Source: Bacteroidales bacterium (GTDB taxonomy: Bacteria > Bacteroidota > Bacteroidia > Bacteroidales > UBA7960). Taken from it: a stretch of DNA of 9,391 nt. Location of the stretch: the NCBI GenBank assembly GCA_007131895.1, contig SLPR01000391.1:1-9391 (forward strand), given 5' to 3'. Positions 1 to 6,897 of this stretch are shown here, one piece after another. Position 1 is the first letter of the stretch, and the number at the start of each line of letters is the position of its first letter. The position numbers and the translations under genes are program-made. The notes beneath the pieces were generated by a model that was not told where the DNA came from, made no database searches, and saw only the letters and a list, made by a program, of their open reading frames with translations.

Positions 1-35
1 AAACATATTTACCACAAAATTCAAATCTTACTAAT

Positions 36-482
36 ATGAAAACTCGTTTACCCTATTTAATGTTGATACTCATTGCGGGAATGGGATTGTCTTCATGTAC
101 AATCCAGGAGTCAACGGATTATCGAATCACTGTGCACAACCTTATGTACGCTGATTTATATGTTTCCGGGCACCATTTGCCCTTCCAGGAATTTGATGTT
201 CTTGAAATATTTTTTAACGAAAAGGTCCTTACAGACATAACCATTGGAGAGGTATCCAGGCCCATACCTCTCAGCCAGGGAGTGGCTTATACCATTAGCC
301 TGAGTTACAGGGCTTATCTTTACAACCTCGATACCGGCAAATGGGAACACAATTACGATGGTTTTAAAGAACTGGGCACCGAAATATGGGGCGCCGGAGA
401 GTGCATGAATCAGGTGCTTGAACTTCGGATAGGCGATTTGTTTACAGGATACGCTCCCGAATATGAGATCTTTTGCCAATAA
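36..482 (+). CDS. Small putative lipoprotein, family not recognised
   Basis: This is a 148-residue protein with a signal peptide: Lys/Arg at residues 2-4, a hydrophobic core at 8-18, and a lipobox LSSC that puts the lipidated cysteine at residue 21. It should therefore be a membrane-anchored lipoprotein facing the periplasm or, as is common in Bacteroidota, the outer membrane. The mature part (22-148) has alternating hydrophobic and polar residues suggesting a mostly beta fold. It holds two further cysteines (123 and 147) that could form a disulfide. I recognise no domain and assign no function. The ATG lies in AT-rich sequence without a Shine-Dalgarno motif. The gene converges on the Xaa-Pro aminopeptidase gene, and I see no terminator in its own orientation. 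The coding call rests on the clean signal peptide and lipobox. Confidence 0.8.
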   Translation: MKTRLPYLMLILIAGMGLSSCTIQESTDYRITVHNLMYADLYVSGHHLPFQEFDVLEIFFNEKVLTDITIGEVSRPIPLSQGVAYTISLSYRAYLYNLDTGKWEHNYDGFKELGTEIWGAGECMNQVLELRIGDLFTGYAPEYEIFCQ

Positions 483-497
483 ATCATCGGGGTTTTG

Positions 498-559
498 AAA
501 AAAAAAGGAGCATCGGTCTGCCTGCCGGAAATACCGGTCCGGGAATTGACGATGCTCCT
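498..559 (-). terminator. Intrinsic terminator of the Xaa-Pro aminopeptidase gene
   Basis: Arms GGAGCATCG (507-515) and CGATGCTCC (550-558) pair perfectly over 9 bp, with an inner CCGG/CCGG hairpin at 525-537. Read on the minus strand, the stem is followed directly by nine T residues (A-run at 498-506). It lies about 50 bases past the stop codon of the minus-strand gene. There is no T-run in the plus direction, so it does not look bidirectional. Confidence 0.9.
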
Positions 560-609
560 GTGTGTTCCGGGAAGTTTCCCCGTTACTAACTATACGCTGC
601 CGGGTTGAT

Positions 610-2001
610 TCAGTCTTTCCCCGCAATCTCTTCTACCTCTTCTACAGTTTTCGGGATGGGTTTTCCTAATATCTTATAACCCGTATCAGTGATCAATATG
701 TCATCTTCGATGCGGATGCCTCCAAAATCGCGGTATTCGTTCACCTTGTCATAATTGATGTATTCCCTGAATTTGCCCTCGCTCTGCCACTGGTCGATAA
801 GTGCAGGAATGAAATAGCAACCGGGCTCTACGGTAAGCACAAAGCCGGGCTGGTATTTTCTGCCTAACCTCAGAAATGCAGTACCAAAAATTTCCGATCG
901 TTTTACCTCATCATCGTATCCCACATAGTTTTCGCCCAGGTCTTCCATGTCATGAACATCGAGGCCCATCATATGACCCAGCCCATGGGGCATAAACAAT
1001 GCATGCGCACCTTTTTGAACTGCAGTGGAGATGTCGCCTTTCATTAATCCCAGATCTTTGAGCCTGTTGGCCATGGTTTCCGCTGCCAGCAAATGTGCCC
1101 TGAAATTGGTTACACCCGGCTTCATGATTTCAATAGATCTGATTTGTGCGTCCAGCACTGCCTGGTATATATCTTTTTGCTTTGGAGTGTACTTGCCACC
1201 CACAGGGCTGGTGCGTGTATGGTCTGTGGCATAGTGCATGGAAGTTTCAGCTCCGGTATCCACCAGCAAAAGGTCGTTTTTCTCCAGTTTGTTGCCATGG
1301 TAATGATTGTGTAGCGTTTCCCCGCGTTTGCTCACTATGGCGGGGAAAGAGAGCATCCCGCCTGCAGCCAGGGCTATCCCTTCTATGGCGCCGGCTATTT
1401 CTCTCTCATATACTCCCGGGCGGGCCATCTTCATGGCCGTGGTGTGCATCAGCCAGGCTGTGTCCATGGCTTTTTCCAGTTCTGCAATTTCATGTTCATC
1501 TTTTACAGAGCGCAGCTCCACAACGGCTTTGATGAGTTCAACAGATGCTTCTTGTTTTTGCTGTGCAGGTTTTATCCCGGTAAGGCTCTCCAGCAGGATT
1601 TTGTTTTCAGCCCTGTAGGGTGGCAAAAAGTGTACTTTACGGCCCGATTGGATCGCTGAAACTACCATCTCGTGCAATTTGCTGTAAGGGTGATGATGGC
1701 TTACTCCGCAAGCGTCTGCTTTTTCAGCCGTGCTGATTTGAGAACCCATCCAGATGATGTCGCCCAGGCTTACATCATTCCCGAAAATGTGTTCCGTACC
1801 GTTGTCGGTATCTATTACCGCAGCCATGTTCTGGTAATCCAGTCCGAAGAAATACAAAAAGGTGCTGTCTTGCCTCCAATGGTAAACATTGGAAGCATAA
1901 TTCATTGGCACATCTGTGTTGCCCAATAGCAGCACGATACCATTATTTACCAGTTTGATCAGGTTTTCCCTTCTCTGAACATAAACATCTTTGTGAAACA
2001 T
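610..2001 (-). CDS. pepP: Xaa-Pro aminopeptidase, M24B metallopeptidase
   Basis: This cytoplasmic dinuclear-metal aminopeptidase removes the N-terminal residue from peptides whose second residue is proline. At 463 residues it is full length for the family. Residues 1 to about 140 form the aminopeptidase P N-terminal domain and about 170-445 the pita-bread catalytic domain. The five metal ligands are visible as Asp248 (in LLLVDTGAE), Asp260 (in ATDHTRT), His343 (in HGLGHMMGLDVHD), Glu392 (in TVEPGCYF) and Glu432 (in GIRIEDD). His231 and His350 sit where the substrate- and proton-handling histidines of E. coli PepP lie. The start at 2001 begins MFHKDVYVQRR, which fits the usual beginning of the family; there is no signal peptide. 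The gene is monocistronic, divergent from the sdh operon, and ends in its own strong terminator. The symbol is assigned by family. Confidence 0.95.
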   Translation of the reverse strand: MFHKDVYVQRRENLIKLVNNGIVLLLGNTDVPMNYASNVYHWRQDSTFLYFFGLDYQNMAAVIDTDNGTEHIFGNDVSLGDIIWMGSQISTAEKADACGVSHHHPYSKLHEMVVSAIQSGRKVHFLPPYRAENKILLESLTGIKPAQQKQEASVELIKAVVELRSVKDEHEIAELEKAMDTAWLMHTTAMKMARPGVYEREIAGAIEGIALAAGGMLSFPAIVSKRGETLHNHYHGNKLEKNDLLLVDTGAETSMHYATDHTRTSPVGGKYTPKQKDIYQAVLDAQIRSIEIMKPGVTNFRAHLLAAETMANRLKDLGLMKGDISTAVQKGAHALFMPHGLGHMMGLDVHDMEDLGENYVGYDDEVKRSEIFGTAFLRLGRKYQPGFVLTVEPGCYFIPALIDQWQSEGKFREYINYDKVNEYRDFGGIRIEDDILITDTGYKILGKPIPKTVEEVEEIAGKD

Positions 2002-2057
2002 AAAATTGTGTTTTTTAATGAGACTTTTTGCTCTTTATTTATAATTATTTCAAATAA

Positions 2058-2074
2058 GCAAATTATTTGCAAAT
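2058..2074. promoter_or_regulatory. Overlapping palindromes at the sdh -33 region, possible operator
   Basis: GCAAA-TTA-TTTGC (2058-2070) and ATTTGCAAAT (2065-2074) are two perfect palindromes that overlap each other and the sdh -33 element at 2066-2069. The position suits a regulator acting on sdh, on the divergent peptidase gene, or on both. AT-rich sequence produces short palindromes by chance, and the motif matches no operator I know. Confidence 0.35.
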
Positions 2075-2097
2075 CACTGTTTTTAAACATACTTTTG
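2066..2097 (+). promoter_or_regulatory. Promoter of the sdhCAB operon, Bacteroidota type
   Basis: TACTTTTG at 2090-2097 matches the Bacteroidota -7 consensus TAnnTTTG exactly. TTTG at 2066-2069 matches the -33 element with a 20-base spacer, within the usual range. Transcription should begin near 2103-2105, giving a leader of about 150 bases before sdhC. Assigned from the consensus only. Confidence 0.7.
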
Positions 2098-2116
2098 TTT
2101 GCGAAATCATACAGAA

Positions 2117-2218
2117 ATGACAAAAGTTCCTACCCCTTTTTCTATTGATGATTTCAAAATAATCAAGCAATTGTATAAAAATCTACAAGCTGAAAATTAT
2201 TTCAAAGCACTAAGATAG
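2117..2218 (+). CDS. Possible 33-codon leader ORF upstream of sdhC
   Basis: An ATG at 2117 opens a 33-codon frame ending in TAG at 2216-2218. It begins MTKVPTPFSIDDF and ends NYFKALR. It starts about 13 bases after the predicted transcription start and stops 38 bases before sdhC, so it would be the first frame on the sdh mRNA. Residues 10-33 alternate hydrophobic and charged positions and could form an amphipathic helix. It is unlike the low-complexity A/T runs around it. There is no Shine-Dalgarno sequence, which is usual here. Chance frames of this length are not rare in AT-rich DNA, so it stays a candidate. It could be a small subunit-like protein, a regulatory upstream ORF, or nothing. 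Confidence 0.35.
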   Translation: MTKVPTPFSIDDFKIIKQLYKNLQAENYFKALR

Positions 2219-2256
2219 TTAAAATCAATTATTCTCTTTTTTAATTTTCAAATCTT

Positions 2257-2925
2257 ATGAGTAAAAAAGGATTTAGTATTGCCTCGCTAAGCCATAAGTA
2301 TATTATGGCCGCCGCCGGAGCTTTTTTGATGTTGTTTCTGGTGATGCATTTAGCTACCAACCTGTTATTACTTGCCGGTGATGGCGGAGGGACTTTTGCT
2401 GAAAGTGTTGACTTTTTGTTGACCAGTCGCTTGATTAAAATAATGGAATATGTGTTGTTTGGCGCCTTTATTTTACATATACTGCTTGGTGTAGTTATTG
2501 AGATTCATAACCGAAGATCAAGACCGGTAGGCTATCATGTAAAACCGAAGTCCGGTACTTCAGCGTTTTCTAAATTTATGTTCCATTCCGGTATCATTAT
2601 TTTTATTTTCCTGCTATTGCACCTGTACCATTTCTTTTTAGTGAAACTTGGTTTTTTCCCGGTTTATGGCGATGCTACCGAAGTGCATGATTTTTTCCCA
2701 ATGGTGGTGTACGTATTTCAAAGTCCATGGATGGTGGCCATTTACATTGTCTCCTTTATTGTGCTTGGTTTTCATCTCAAGCATGCCTTTCAGTCGGCAT
2801 TCCAGTCATTTGGGCTTAACCATGACAAATACATGCCGGCCATTAAAACGGTGGGGACTATTTATGCTATTGCCATTACCATTGGCTTCTCGGTTATCCC
2901 GCTTTATTTTTATTTCATTTATTAA
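2257..2925 (+). CDS. sdhC: Succinate dehydrogenase/fumarate reductase cytochrome b subunit (b558 family)
   Basis: This is the di-heme membrane anchor of complex II. It binds the SdhA-SdhB dimer to the cytoplasmic membrane and carries electrons between the iron-sulfur subunit and quinone. The 222-residue protein has five hydrophobic segments, at roughly 14-40, 60-82, 108-130, 158-178 and 198-221. This is the layout of the single-anchor type (as in Bacillus subtilis and Bacteroides), which has no separate sdhD. Histidines in or beside the membrane segments, suited to axial heme ligation, are His31 (VMHLATN), His74 (FILHILLG), His122/His125 (LLHLYHFF) and His173/His176 (GFHLKHAF). It is the first main gene of the operon, 34 bases ahead of sdhA. 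In anaerobic Bacteroidales the orthologue is called frdC and mainly serves fumarate respiration; the sequence alone does not tell the direction. Confidence 0.95.
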   Translation: MSKKGFSIASLSHKYIMAAAGAFLMLFLVMHLATNLLLLAGDGGGTFAESVDFLLTSRLIKIMEYVLFGAFILHILLGVVIEIHNRRSRPVGYHVKPKSGTSAFSKFMFHSGIIIFIFLLLHLYHFFLVKLGFFPVYGDATEVHDFFPMVVYVFQSPWMVAIYIVSFIVLGFHLKHAFQSAFQSFGLNHDKYMPAIKTVGTIYAIAITIGFSVIPLYFYFIY

Positions 2926-2959
2926 ATCAACTATTTTTGGAAATTAAATACAGAAAGCA

Positions 2960-4879
2960 ATGATAAAGCTTGAATCTAAAATACCACAAGGGCCTTTGGC
3001 CGATAAGTGGAACAACTATAAATCACATTTGAGTCTGGTGAGTCCGGCCAACAAGAAAAAACTGGATATTATTGTAGTGGGAACGGGTTTGTCCGGAGCC
3101 TCATCTGCCAGCGCACTGGGTGAACTGGGATACAATGTCAAGGTCTTTTGTTTCCAGGATTCTTCCCGGCGGGCACACTCTGTGGCTGCCCAGGGAGGGA
3201 TTAATGCGGCCAAGAATTATAAAAATGATGGTGATAGTGTTTATCGCTTGTTTTATGATATGATAAAAGGGGGCGACTTCCGCGCCCGCGAAGCCAATGT
3301 TTACAGGGCGGCCGAAGTCAGCAACCTTGTGATAGACCATTTTTCTGCCATGGGCGTGCCATTTGCCAGGGATTATGGCGGAGGGCTGGATACGCGTTCC
3401 TTTGGTGGAGTGCAGGTGTCACGTACTTTTTATGCAAAAGGACAAACCGGACAGCAGTGCTTGCTGGGAACCTATTCTTCTCTCAACCGGCAGATTGCCA
3501 AAGGAAACGTAACCCTTTATACCCGCCGCGATATGCTGGATTTGGTTATGGTCGATGGCAAAGCCAGGGGAATCATCACCCGTAATCTTCTTACAGGCGA
3601 ATTAGAGCGCCATTCTGCCCATGCTGTGGTATTGGCTACCGGTGGTTACGGAACCGTGTTCTATCTCTCAACACTGGCCCTGGGAAGCAATTCTTCAGCA
3701 GCCTGGGCAGCCCACAAAAAGGGAGCCCTGTTTGCCAATCCGAGTTTTATCCAGATTCATCCCACCAGTATACCCGTATTGAATGACTACCAGTCGAAAC
3801 TGACATTGATGTCGGAATCGCTCAGAAATGATGGAAGGGTATGGGTGCCCAAAGAAAAGGACGAAAAACGCAAACCCAATGACATCCCTGAAGAGGACAG
3901 AGATTATTACCTGGAAAGAAGATATCCTGCTTTTGGAAACCTTGTTCCCCGGGATGTGGCCTCAAGAGCTGCCAAGGAGCGTTGCGATGCCGGCTATGGC
4001 GTTGGAGATACAGGTCTGTCGGTTTACCTCGATTTTAAAGATGCCATCAACAAACAGGGCGAAAAAGTCATTGCTGACAAATACGGAAACCTGTTTGAAA
4101 TGTACGAAAAAATTACCGGAATCAACCCTTACAGAGAACCCATGCGGATTTACCCTGCCGGGCACTATACCATGGGTGGTTTGTGGGTGGACTACAACCT
4201 GATGACCACCATACCCGGTTTGTATTCTGTGGGCGAGAGCAATTTTTCCGACCACGGTGCCAACAGGTTGGGAGCCAGTTCGCTCATGCAATGCTCCGGC
4301 GATGGATACTTTATCCTGCCTTACACCATTGGCGATTACCTGTCTGATGAAATCAGAACCCCCAGGTTTTCTACCGATACCCCTGAGTTTGAAGAGGCTG
4401 AAAAGGAAGTGAAAGAACGTATTGCCAGGGTAATGGCTGTGAATGGAACCCAAACGGTTACTTCGTTCCACAGAAGGCTTGGCAAAATACTCTGGGACAG
4501 CTGTGGAATGGTAAGAAGCAAGGAAGGACTTGAAAAAGGTATTGAGATGCTCGACCAGCTGGAAGAAGAATTCTGGAAAGAGGTGAAAGTGCCCGGTACA
4601 GCAGACGAATACAACCAGGAGCTGGAAAAAGCTTTGCGTGTAGCTGATTTCTTTGAGGTTGGCAGATTGATGTGTCAGGATGCTCTTGACAGGGATGAGT
4701 CGTGCGGTGCACATTTCAGGGAGGAGTTCCAAAGCCCCCAGGGCGAAGCCCAAAGAAATGATGCTGAGTTTGCCCATGTTTCTGCCTACGAATATGCAGG
4801 TAACAAACAAAAACCTGTTTTACATAAAGAACCCCTTGTTTTTGAGAATGTTGAGCTCAAAGAGAGAAGTTATAAATAA
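2960..4879 (+). CDS. sdhA: Succinate dehydrogenase/fumarate reductase flavoprotein subunit
   Basis: This catalytic subunit interconverts succinate and fumarate on covalently bound FAD at the cytoplasmic face of the membrane. The N-terminal Rossmann dinucleotide motif GTGLSGAS is at residues 41-48. His73, in RRAHSVAAQGG, is the expected covalent FAD attachment residue. Dicarboxylate-site residues are visible as His267 (IQIHPTS), Arg331 (LVPRDVASR, the likely proton-transfer arginine), His402 (AGHYTMGG) and Arg436 (GANRLGASS). The C-terminal helical domain covers about 480-639. At 639 residues it is longer than the roughly 590-residue E. coli form and resembles the Bacillus/Bacteroides subfamily. 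The stretch before Arg331, rich in Lys, Glu and Asp (about 297-320), is part of that difference. The stop lies 16 bases before sdhB. Confidence 0.97.
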   Translation: MIKLESKIPQGPLADKWNNYKSHLSLVSPANKKKLDIIVVGTGLSGASSASALGELGYNVKVFCFQDSSRRAHSVAAQGGINAAKNYKNDGDSVYRLFYDMIKGGDFRAREANVYRAAEVSNLVIDHFSAMGVPFARDYGGGLDTRSFGGVQVSRTFYAKGQTGQQCLLGTYSSLNRQIAKGNVTLYTRRDMLDLVMVDGKARGIITRNLLTGELERHSAHAVVLATGGYGTVFYLSTLALGSNSSAAWAAHKKGALFANPSFIQIHPTSIPVLNDYQSKLTLMSESLRNDGRVWVPKEKDEKRKPNDIPEEDRDYYLERRYPAFGNLVPRDVASRAAKERCDAGYGVGDTGLSVYLDFKDAINKQGEKVIADKYGNLFEMYEKITGINPYREPMRIYPAGHYTMGGLWVDYNLMTTIPGLYSVGESNFSDHGANRLGASSLMQCSGDGYFILPYTIGDYLSDEIRTPRFSTDTPEFEEAEKEVKERIARVMAVNGTQTVTSFHRRLGKILWDSCGMVRSKEGLEKGIEMLDQLEEEFWKEVKVPGTADEYNQELEKALRVADFFEVGRLMCQDALDRDESCGAHFREEFQSPQGEAQRNDAEFAHVSAYEYAGNKQKPVLHKEPLVFENVELKERSYK

Positions 4880-4895
4880 CCTTAAGTGACAAGAT

Positions 4896-5648
4896 ATGAA
4901 TTTCAAACTGAAAATATGGCGTCAGAAGAACGCTGCTACCAAAGGAAAATTTGAAGACTACACCCTCAATGATGTTTCTCCGGAAATGTCCTTTCTTCAA
5001 ATGCTGGACTATTTCAATGATAAACTCATTACCGAAGGTGGCCAGCCTGTGCATTTTGAACACGACTGCCGCGAAGGTATCTGTGGAAGTTGCGGACTGT
5101 ATATCAATGGTCGTCCCCACGGACCCCTGAGAAACACCACCACCTGTGAATTGCACATGCGCGAATTTGAAGATGGCAGTACCATTGTCATCGAACCCTG
5201 GAGAAGCAGAGCATTCCCCATTATTAAGGATTTGGTGGTTGACCGTTCTTCTTTTGAAGAAGTAATGCTTGCCGGTGGTTTTGTGAATATCAATACCGGT
5301 GGGGCACTGGATGCCAACACAACACCTATCAATAAGAAGATATCTGACAGAGCTTTCGATGCTGCTGTTTGTATCGGTTGTGGGGCATGTGTGGCAGCCT
5401 GTAAGAACTCCTCAGCCGCATTGTTTGTTTCGGCTAAGGTATCACAGTTTGCCATGTTGCCGCAGGGTAAAACAGAAGCTGCAGAAAGGGTGGAAAAAAT
5501 GGTTGCGAAAATGGATGATATGGGCTTTGGGTTCTGCTCCAATACTTACGCCTGCGAGTTTGACTGTCCCAAAGGAATTTCTGTTGAATTTATCGCCCAG
5601 ATGAATCGAGAGTTCTTTTCAGCAAAAGTATGCAGTCATAAAAAATAA
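4896..5648 (+). CDS. sdhB: Succinate dehydrogenase/fumarate reductase iron-sulfur subunit
   Basis: This subunit carries electrons between the flavin of SdhA and the hemes and quinone of SdhC through three iron-sulfur clusters. At 250 residues it is of normal length. The N-terminal ferredoxin-like domain holds the [2Fe-2S] ligands Cys58, Cys63, Cys66 and Cys84 (in DCREGICGSCG and TTTCELH). The C-terminal domain has Cys159, Cys162, Cys165 and Cys169 (CIGCGACVAAC), then Cys214, Cys220 and Cys224. By spacing against E. coli SdhB, Cys159/162/165/224 hold the [4Fe-4S] cluster and Cys169/214/220 the [3Fe-4S] cluster. The 214-220-224 spacing is identical to E. coli 206-212-216. It is the last gene of the operon and is followed within about 20 bases by a terminator hairpin. 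Confidence 0.97.
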   Translation: MNFKLKIWRQKNAATKGKFEDYTLNDVSPEMSFLQMLDYFNDKLITEGGQPVHFEHDCREGICGSCGLYINGRPHGPLRNTTTCELHMREFEDGSTIVIEPWRSRAFPIIKDLVVDRSSFEEVMLAGGFVNINTGGALDANTTPINKKISDRAFDAAVCIGCGACVAACKNSSAALFVSAKVSQFAMLPQGKTEAAERVEKMVAKMDDMGFGFCSNTYACEFDCPKGISVEFIAQMNREFFSAKVCSHKK

Positions 5649-5668
5649 ATTTAACAATTCAGTTGTTT

Positions 5669-5705
5669 AAAAGGGAGTATATTGGAATATATTCCCTTTT
5701 TATAT
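5669..5705 (+). terminator. Intrinsic terminator of the sdhCAB operon
   Basis: AAAAGGGAGTATATT (5669-5683) pairs with AATATATTCCCTTTT (5686-5700) over the whole 15 bases, with one G-T wobble. The stem ends in a T-run (5697-5701). The A-run on the 5' side means it could also work on the minus strand, although no minus-strand gene ends here. Confidence 0.85.
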
Positions 5706-5848
5706 TGTTGATTATCAGGCTCTTTTAAACGATTGTTCTTTGTATAGACCTTTTGGGCTATAAGAATAAGTATTGTAATTGTGTTAAAAATCTGATTAAA
5801 AGAGACTTGATGCACCAGTAAAAGATGGTAATTTTTTTTAAAAAATGC

Positions 5849-5859
5849 TCACAGTGTGA
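5849..5859. promoter_or_regulatory. TCACA-N-TGTGA palindrome upstream of the ArsR-family gene
   Basis: TCACAGTGTGA is a perfect dyad about one base from the AT-rich dyad that overlaps the -7 element. It sits where a -33 element would lie and where no TTTG is present. Its half-sites are those of a CRP site, but inverted and spaced by one base, so it is not a standard CRP site. The function is unknown. Confidence 0.3.
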
Positions 5860-5877
5860 AATATATTCATATATTTG
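5859..5877 (+). promoter_or_regulatory. Promoter -7 element with overlapping perfect dyad, probable ArsR autoregulatory operator
   Basis: TATATTTG (5870-5877) matches TAnnTTTG and lies 46 bases before the ArsR-family start codon. It is embedded in a perfect inverted repeat, AAATATAT-TC-ATATATTT (5859-5876). A two-base spacer between AT-rich half-sites resembles the inverted repeats bound by many ArsR/SmtB repressors. They usually bind over their own promoters, so autorepression is the natural inference. No TTTG -33 element is seen. Confidence 0.5.
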
Positions 5878-5923
5878 TTGTGTGGTTAGTATTTTTTGAT
5901 TATAAAACTTTAAACTGATTATT

Positions 5924-6220
5924 ATGGCACAAAGCAAATTAGACCCTAAAAAGTTGGAAGAAGCAGCAAGCAAGCTGCGCGCGATAGCACATCCAATGCG
6001 TATTGCTATCATTGACATGTTGGAGCAAAAAGAGCAAATGAATGTTACTGAAATTTATGAAGCTCTGAAAATTGAGCAGGCGTCAGCTTCTCATCACCTT
6101 AACATTTTGAAAACAAAAGGCGTTCTTGATTCAAGACGTAGTGGTAAAAAAACATTTTATTACCTCAAAGGAGATGCTGTAACGCAGATTGTTGAATGTA
6201 TCAACAAATGCCACGCTTAA
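5924..6220 (+). CDS. ArsR/SmtB-family winged-helix transcriptional regulator
   Basis: This 98-residue DNA-binding protein is expected to act as a dimeric repressor. The typical opening is visible as LRAIAHPMRIAIIDML (residues 18-33). The helix-turn-helix follows at about 40-66, with the recognition helix around EQASASHHLNILKTKG (51-66). The beta-hairpin wing is SRRSGKKTFYYL (70-81). The cysteine motif of classical ArsR metal sites (CVCDL type) is absent from helix 3; the equivalent stretch reads MNVTEIYEAL. The only cysteines are Cys92 and Cys96, followed by His97, at the very C-terminus. They could bind metal or sense redox state, but this is inference. No efflux pump or detoxification gene is adjacent, so the target and signal are unknown. 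It has its own promoter and terminator and lies between sdhB and the DUF1573 gene. More AT-rich by eye than the peptidase genes. Confidence 0.93.
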   Translation: MAQSKLDPKKLEEAASKLRAIAHPMRIAIIDMLEQKEQMNVTEIYEALKIEQASASHHLNILKTKGVLDSRRSGKKTFYYLKGDAVTQIVECINKCHA

Positions 6221-6242
6221 AACACTCTCATTATAACAAAAC

Positions 6243-6279
6243 AGCCCGTAGTTAACTTTAGCTGCGGGCTTTTGTTTTT
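6243..6279 (+). terminator. Intrinsic terminator of the ArsR-family gene
   Basis: AGCCCGTAG (6243-6251) pairs with CTGCGGGCT (6262-6270) over 9 bp with one G-T wobble. The stem is followed by TTTTGTTTTT. It begins 23 bases after the stop codon. Confidence 0.9.
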
Positions 6280-6386
6280 GGTGGAGGAAAAGTAATGTTT
6301 TAAAGAAGGTTTCGGTGTTAAAATTTCTAATCTTTAAACAGATTGTTTTTTCTCAATTAGAAAAATGCTATCTTTATCGCCATCAA

Positions 6387-6394
6387 TAATTTTG
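6387..6394 (+). promoter_or_regulatory. Possible -7 element for the DUF1573 gene
   Basis: TAATTTTG matches TAnnTTTG and would start transcription near 6400, about 80 bases before the start codon. No TTTG -33 element is found at the usual distance, so support comes from the -7 match and its position after the upstream terminator. Confidence 0.4.
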
Positions 6395-6409
6395 GTATGT
6401 AAATTGTAT

Positions 6410-6432
6410 GGCTGTCCTTTTGTCGGATAGCC
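6410..6432 (+). other. Hairpin in the 5' leader of the DUF1573 gene
   Basis: GGCTGTCC (6410-6417) pairs with GGATAGCC (6425-6432) over 8 bp with one G-T wobble and a 7-base loop. It lies about 10 bases after the predicted transcription start and is not followed by a T-run. It is more likely an RNA-stabilising or regulatory stem than a terminator. Confidence 0.4.
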
Positions 6433-6481
6433 TAAAGTAAACAGAAGTATAGCCGATTATTAATCAAAAAAACGTTACACA

Positions 6482-6874
6482 ATGAAGAATATTATTGTTT
6501 TATTTCTGGTTATGTTTGTAGGTGCAGGCATCGCCGCTTCACAGGAAAAAAAAGGTCCTCAGCTCAAATGGGAAAAAGAAAGGTATGATTACGGAACGCT
6601 TTACCTGGATGATTTGCCTGAGACCAAACTGGATATTAAGTTTACCAATGAGGGCAATGAACCCTTAATTCTGTCGCATGTGAGAGCATGCTGCGGCACA
6701 AGAGTTCACAGCTGGCCCCGTCAACCTATTTTGCCCGGTGAAGAAGGTACCATCAGTATAGAGTTTCGCCTTGCCCCCAGGGCGCATCGCATTAGCCGAA
6801 CAGTTACTGCTACCTCTAATGCAGACCCCAATACTTCCATCTTCAGGATTGTAGGAGAAGTTGCCGAAAGATAA
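6482..6874 (+). CDS. Secreted DUF1573 domain protein
   Basis: This 130-residue exported protein has an N-terminal signal peptide (Lys2, hydrophobic core 4-18, likely cleavage near AAS-QE at about residue 20). The rest is one DUF1573 domain, an immunoglobulin-like beta fold very common in Bacteroidota and of unknown function. Family marks are the opening LKWEKERYDYGTL, the central FTNEGNEPLIL followed by RACCGTRVHSWP, then the ILPGEEGTISIEF turn and the final RIVGEVAER strand. The family's usual Ser-Cys-Gly-Cys motif appears here as Ala-Cys-Cys-Gly. There is no lipobox cysteine, so it should be periplasmic or released. It is a single-gene unit between an upstream terminator and its own. It could be a structural or chaperone-like partner of other exported proteins, but nothing nearby shows this. 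Confidence 0.9.
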   Translation: MKNIIVLFLVMFVGAGIAASQEKKGPQLKWEKERYDYGTLYLDDLPETKLDIKFTNEGNEPLILSHVRACCGTRVHSWPRQPILPGEEGTISIEFRLAPRAHRISRTVTATSNADPNTSIFRIVGEVAER

Positions 6875-6897
6875 TTAACCCTCAGATGTCTTGTAAT

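Noticed and set aside
156..626. Antisense frame across the first lipoprotein gene and into the peptidase 3' end
   Set aside because: It runs through the terminator hairpin and opposite a gene with a clean signal peptide and lipobox.
2002..2065. Promoter for the Xaa-Pro aminopeptidase gene on the minus strand
   Set aside because: Only near-matches (TTATTTG, TAATTTG) to TAnnTTTG occur, each short by one base, so no promoter is called.
3962..4810. Long antisense frame (282 codons) inside sdhA
   Set aside because: It lies wholly opposite a clear, motif-complete sdhA and has no protein-like domain; a mirror frame of a coding strand.
5743..5762. TATAGACC-TTTT-GGGCTATA imperfect hairpin after the sdh terminator
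   Set aside because: The stem has an A-G mismatch, there is no T-run and no nearby gene boundary; too weak to annotate.
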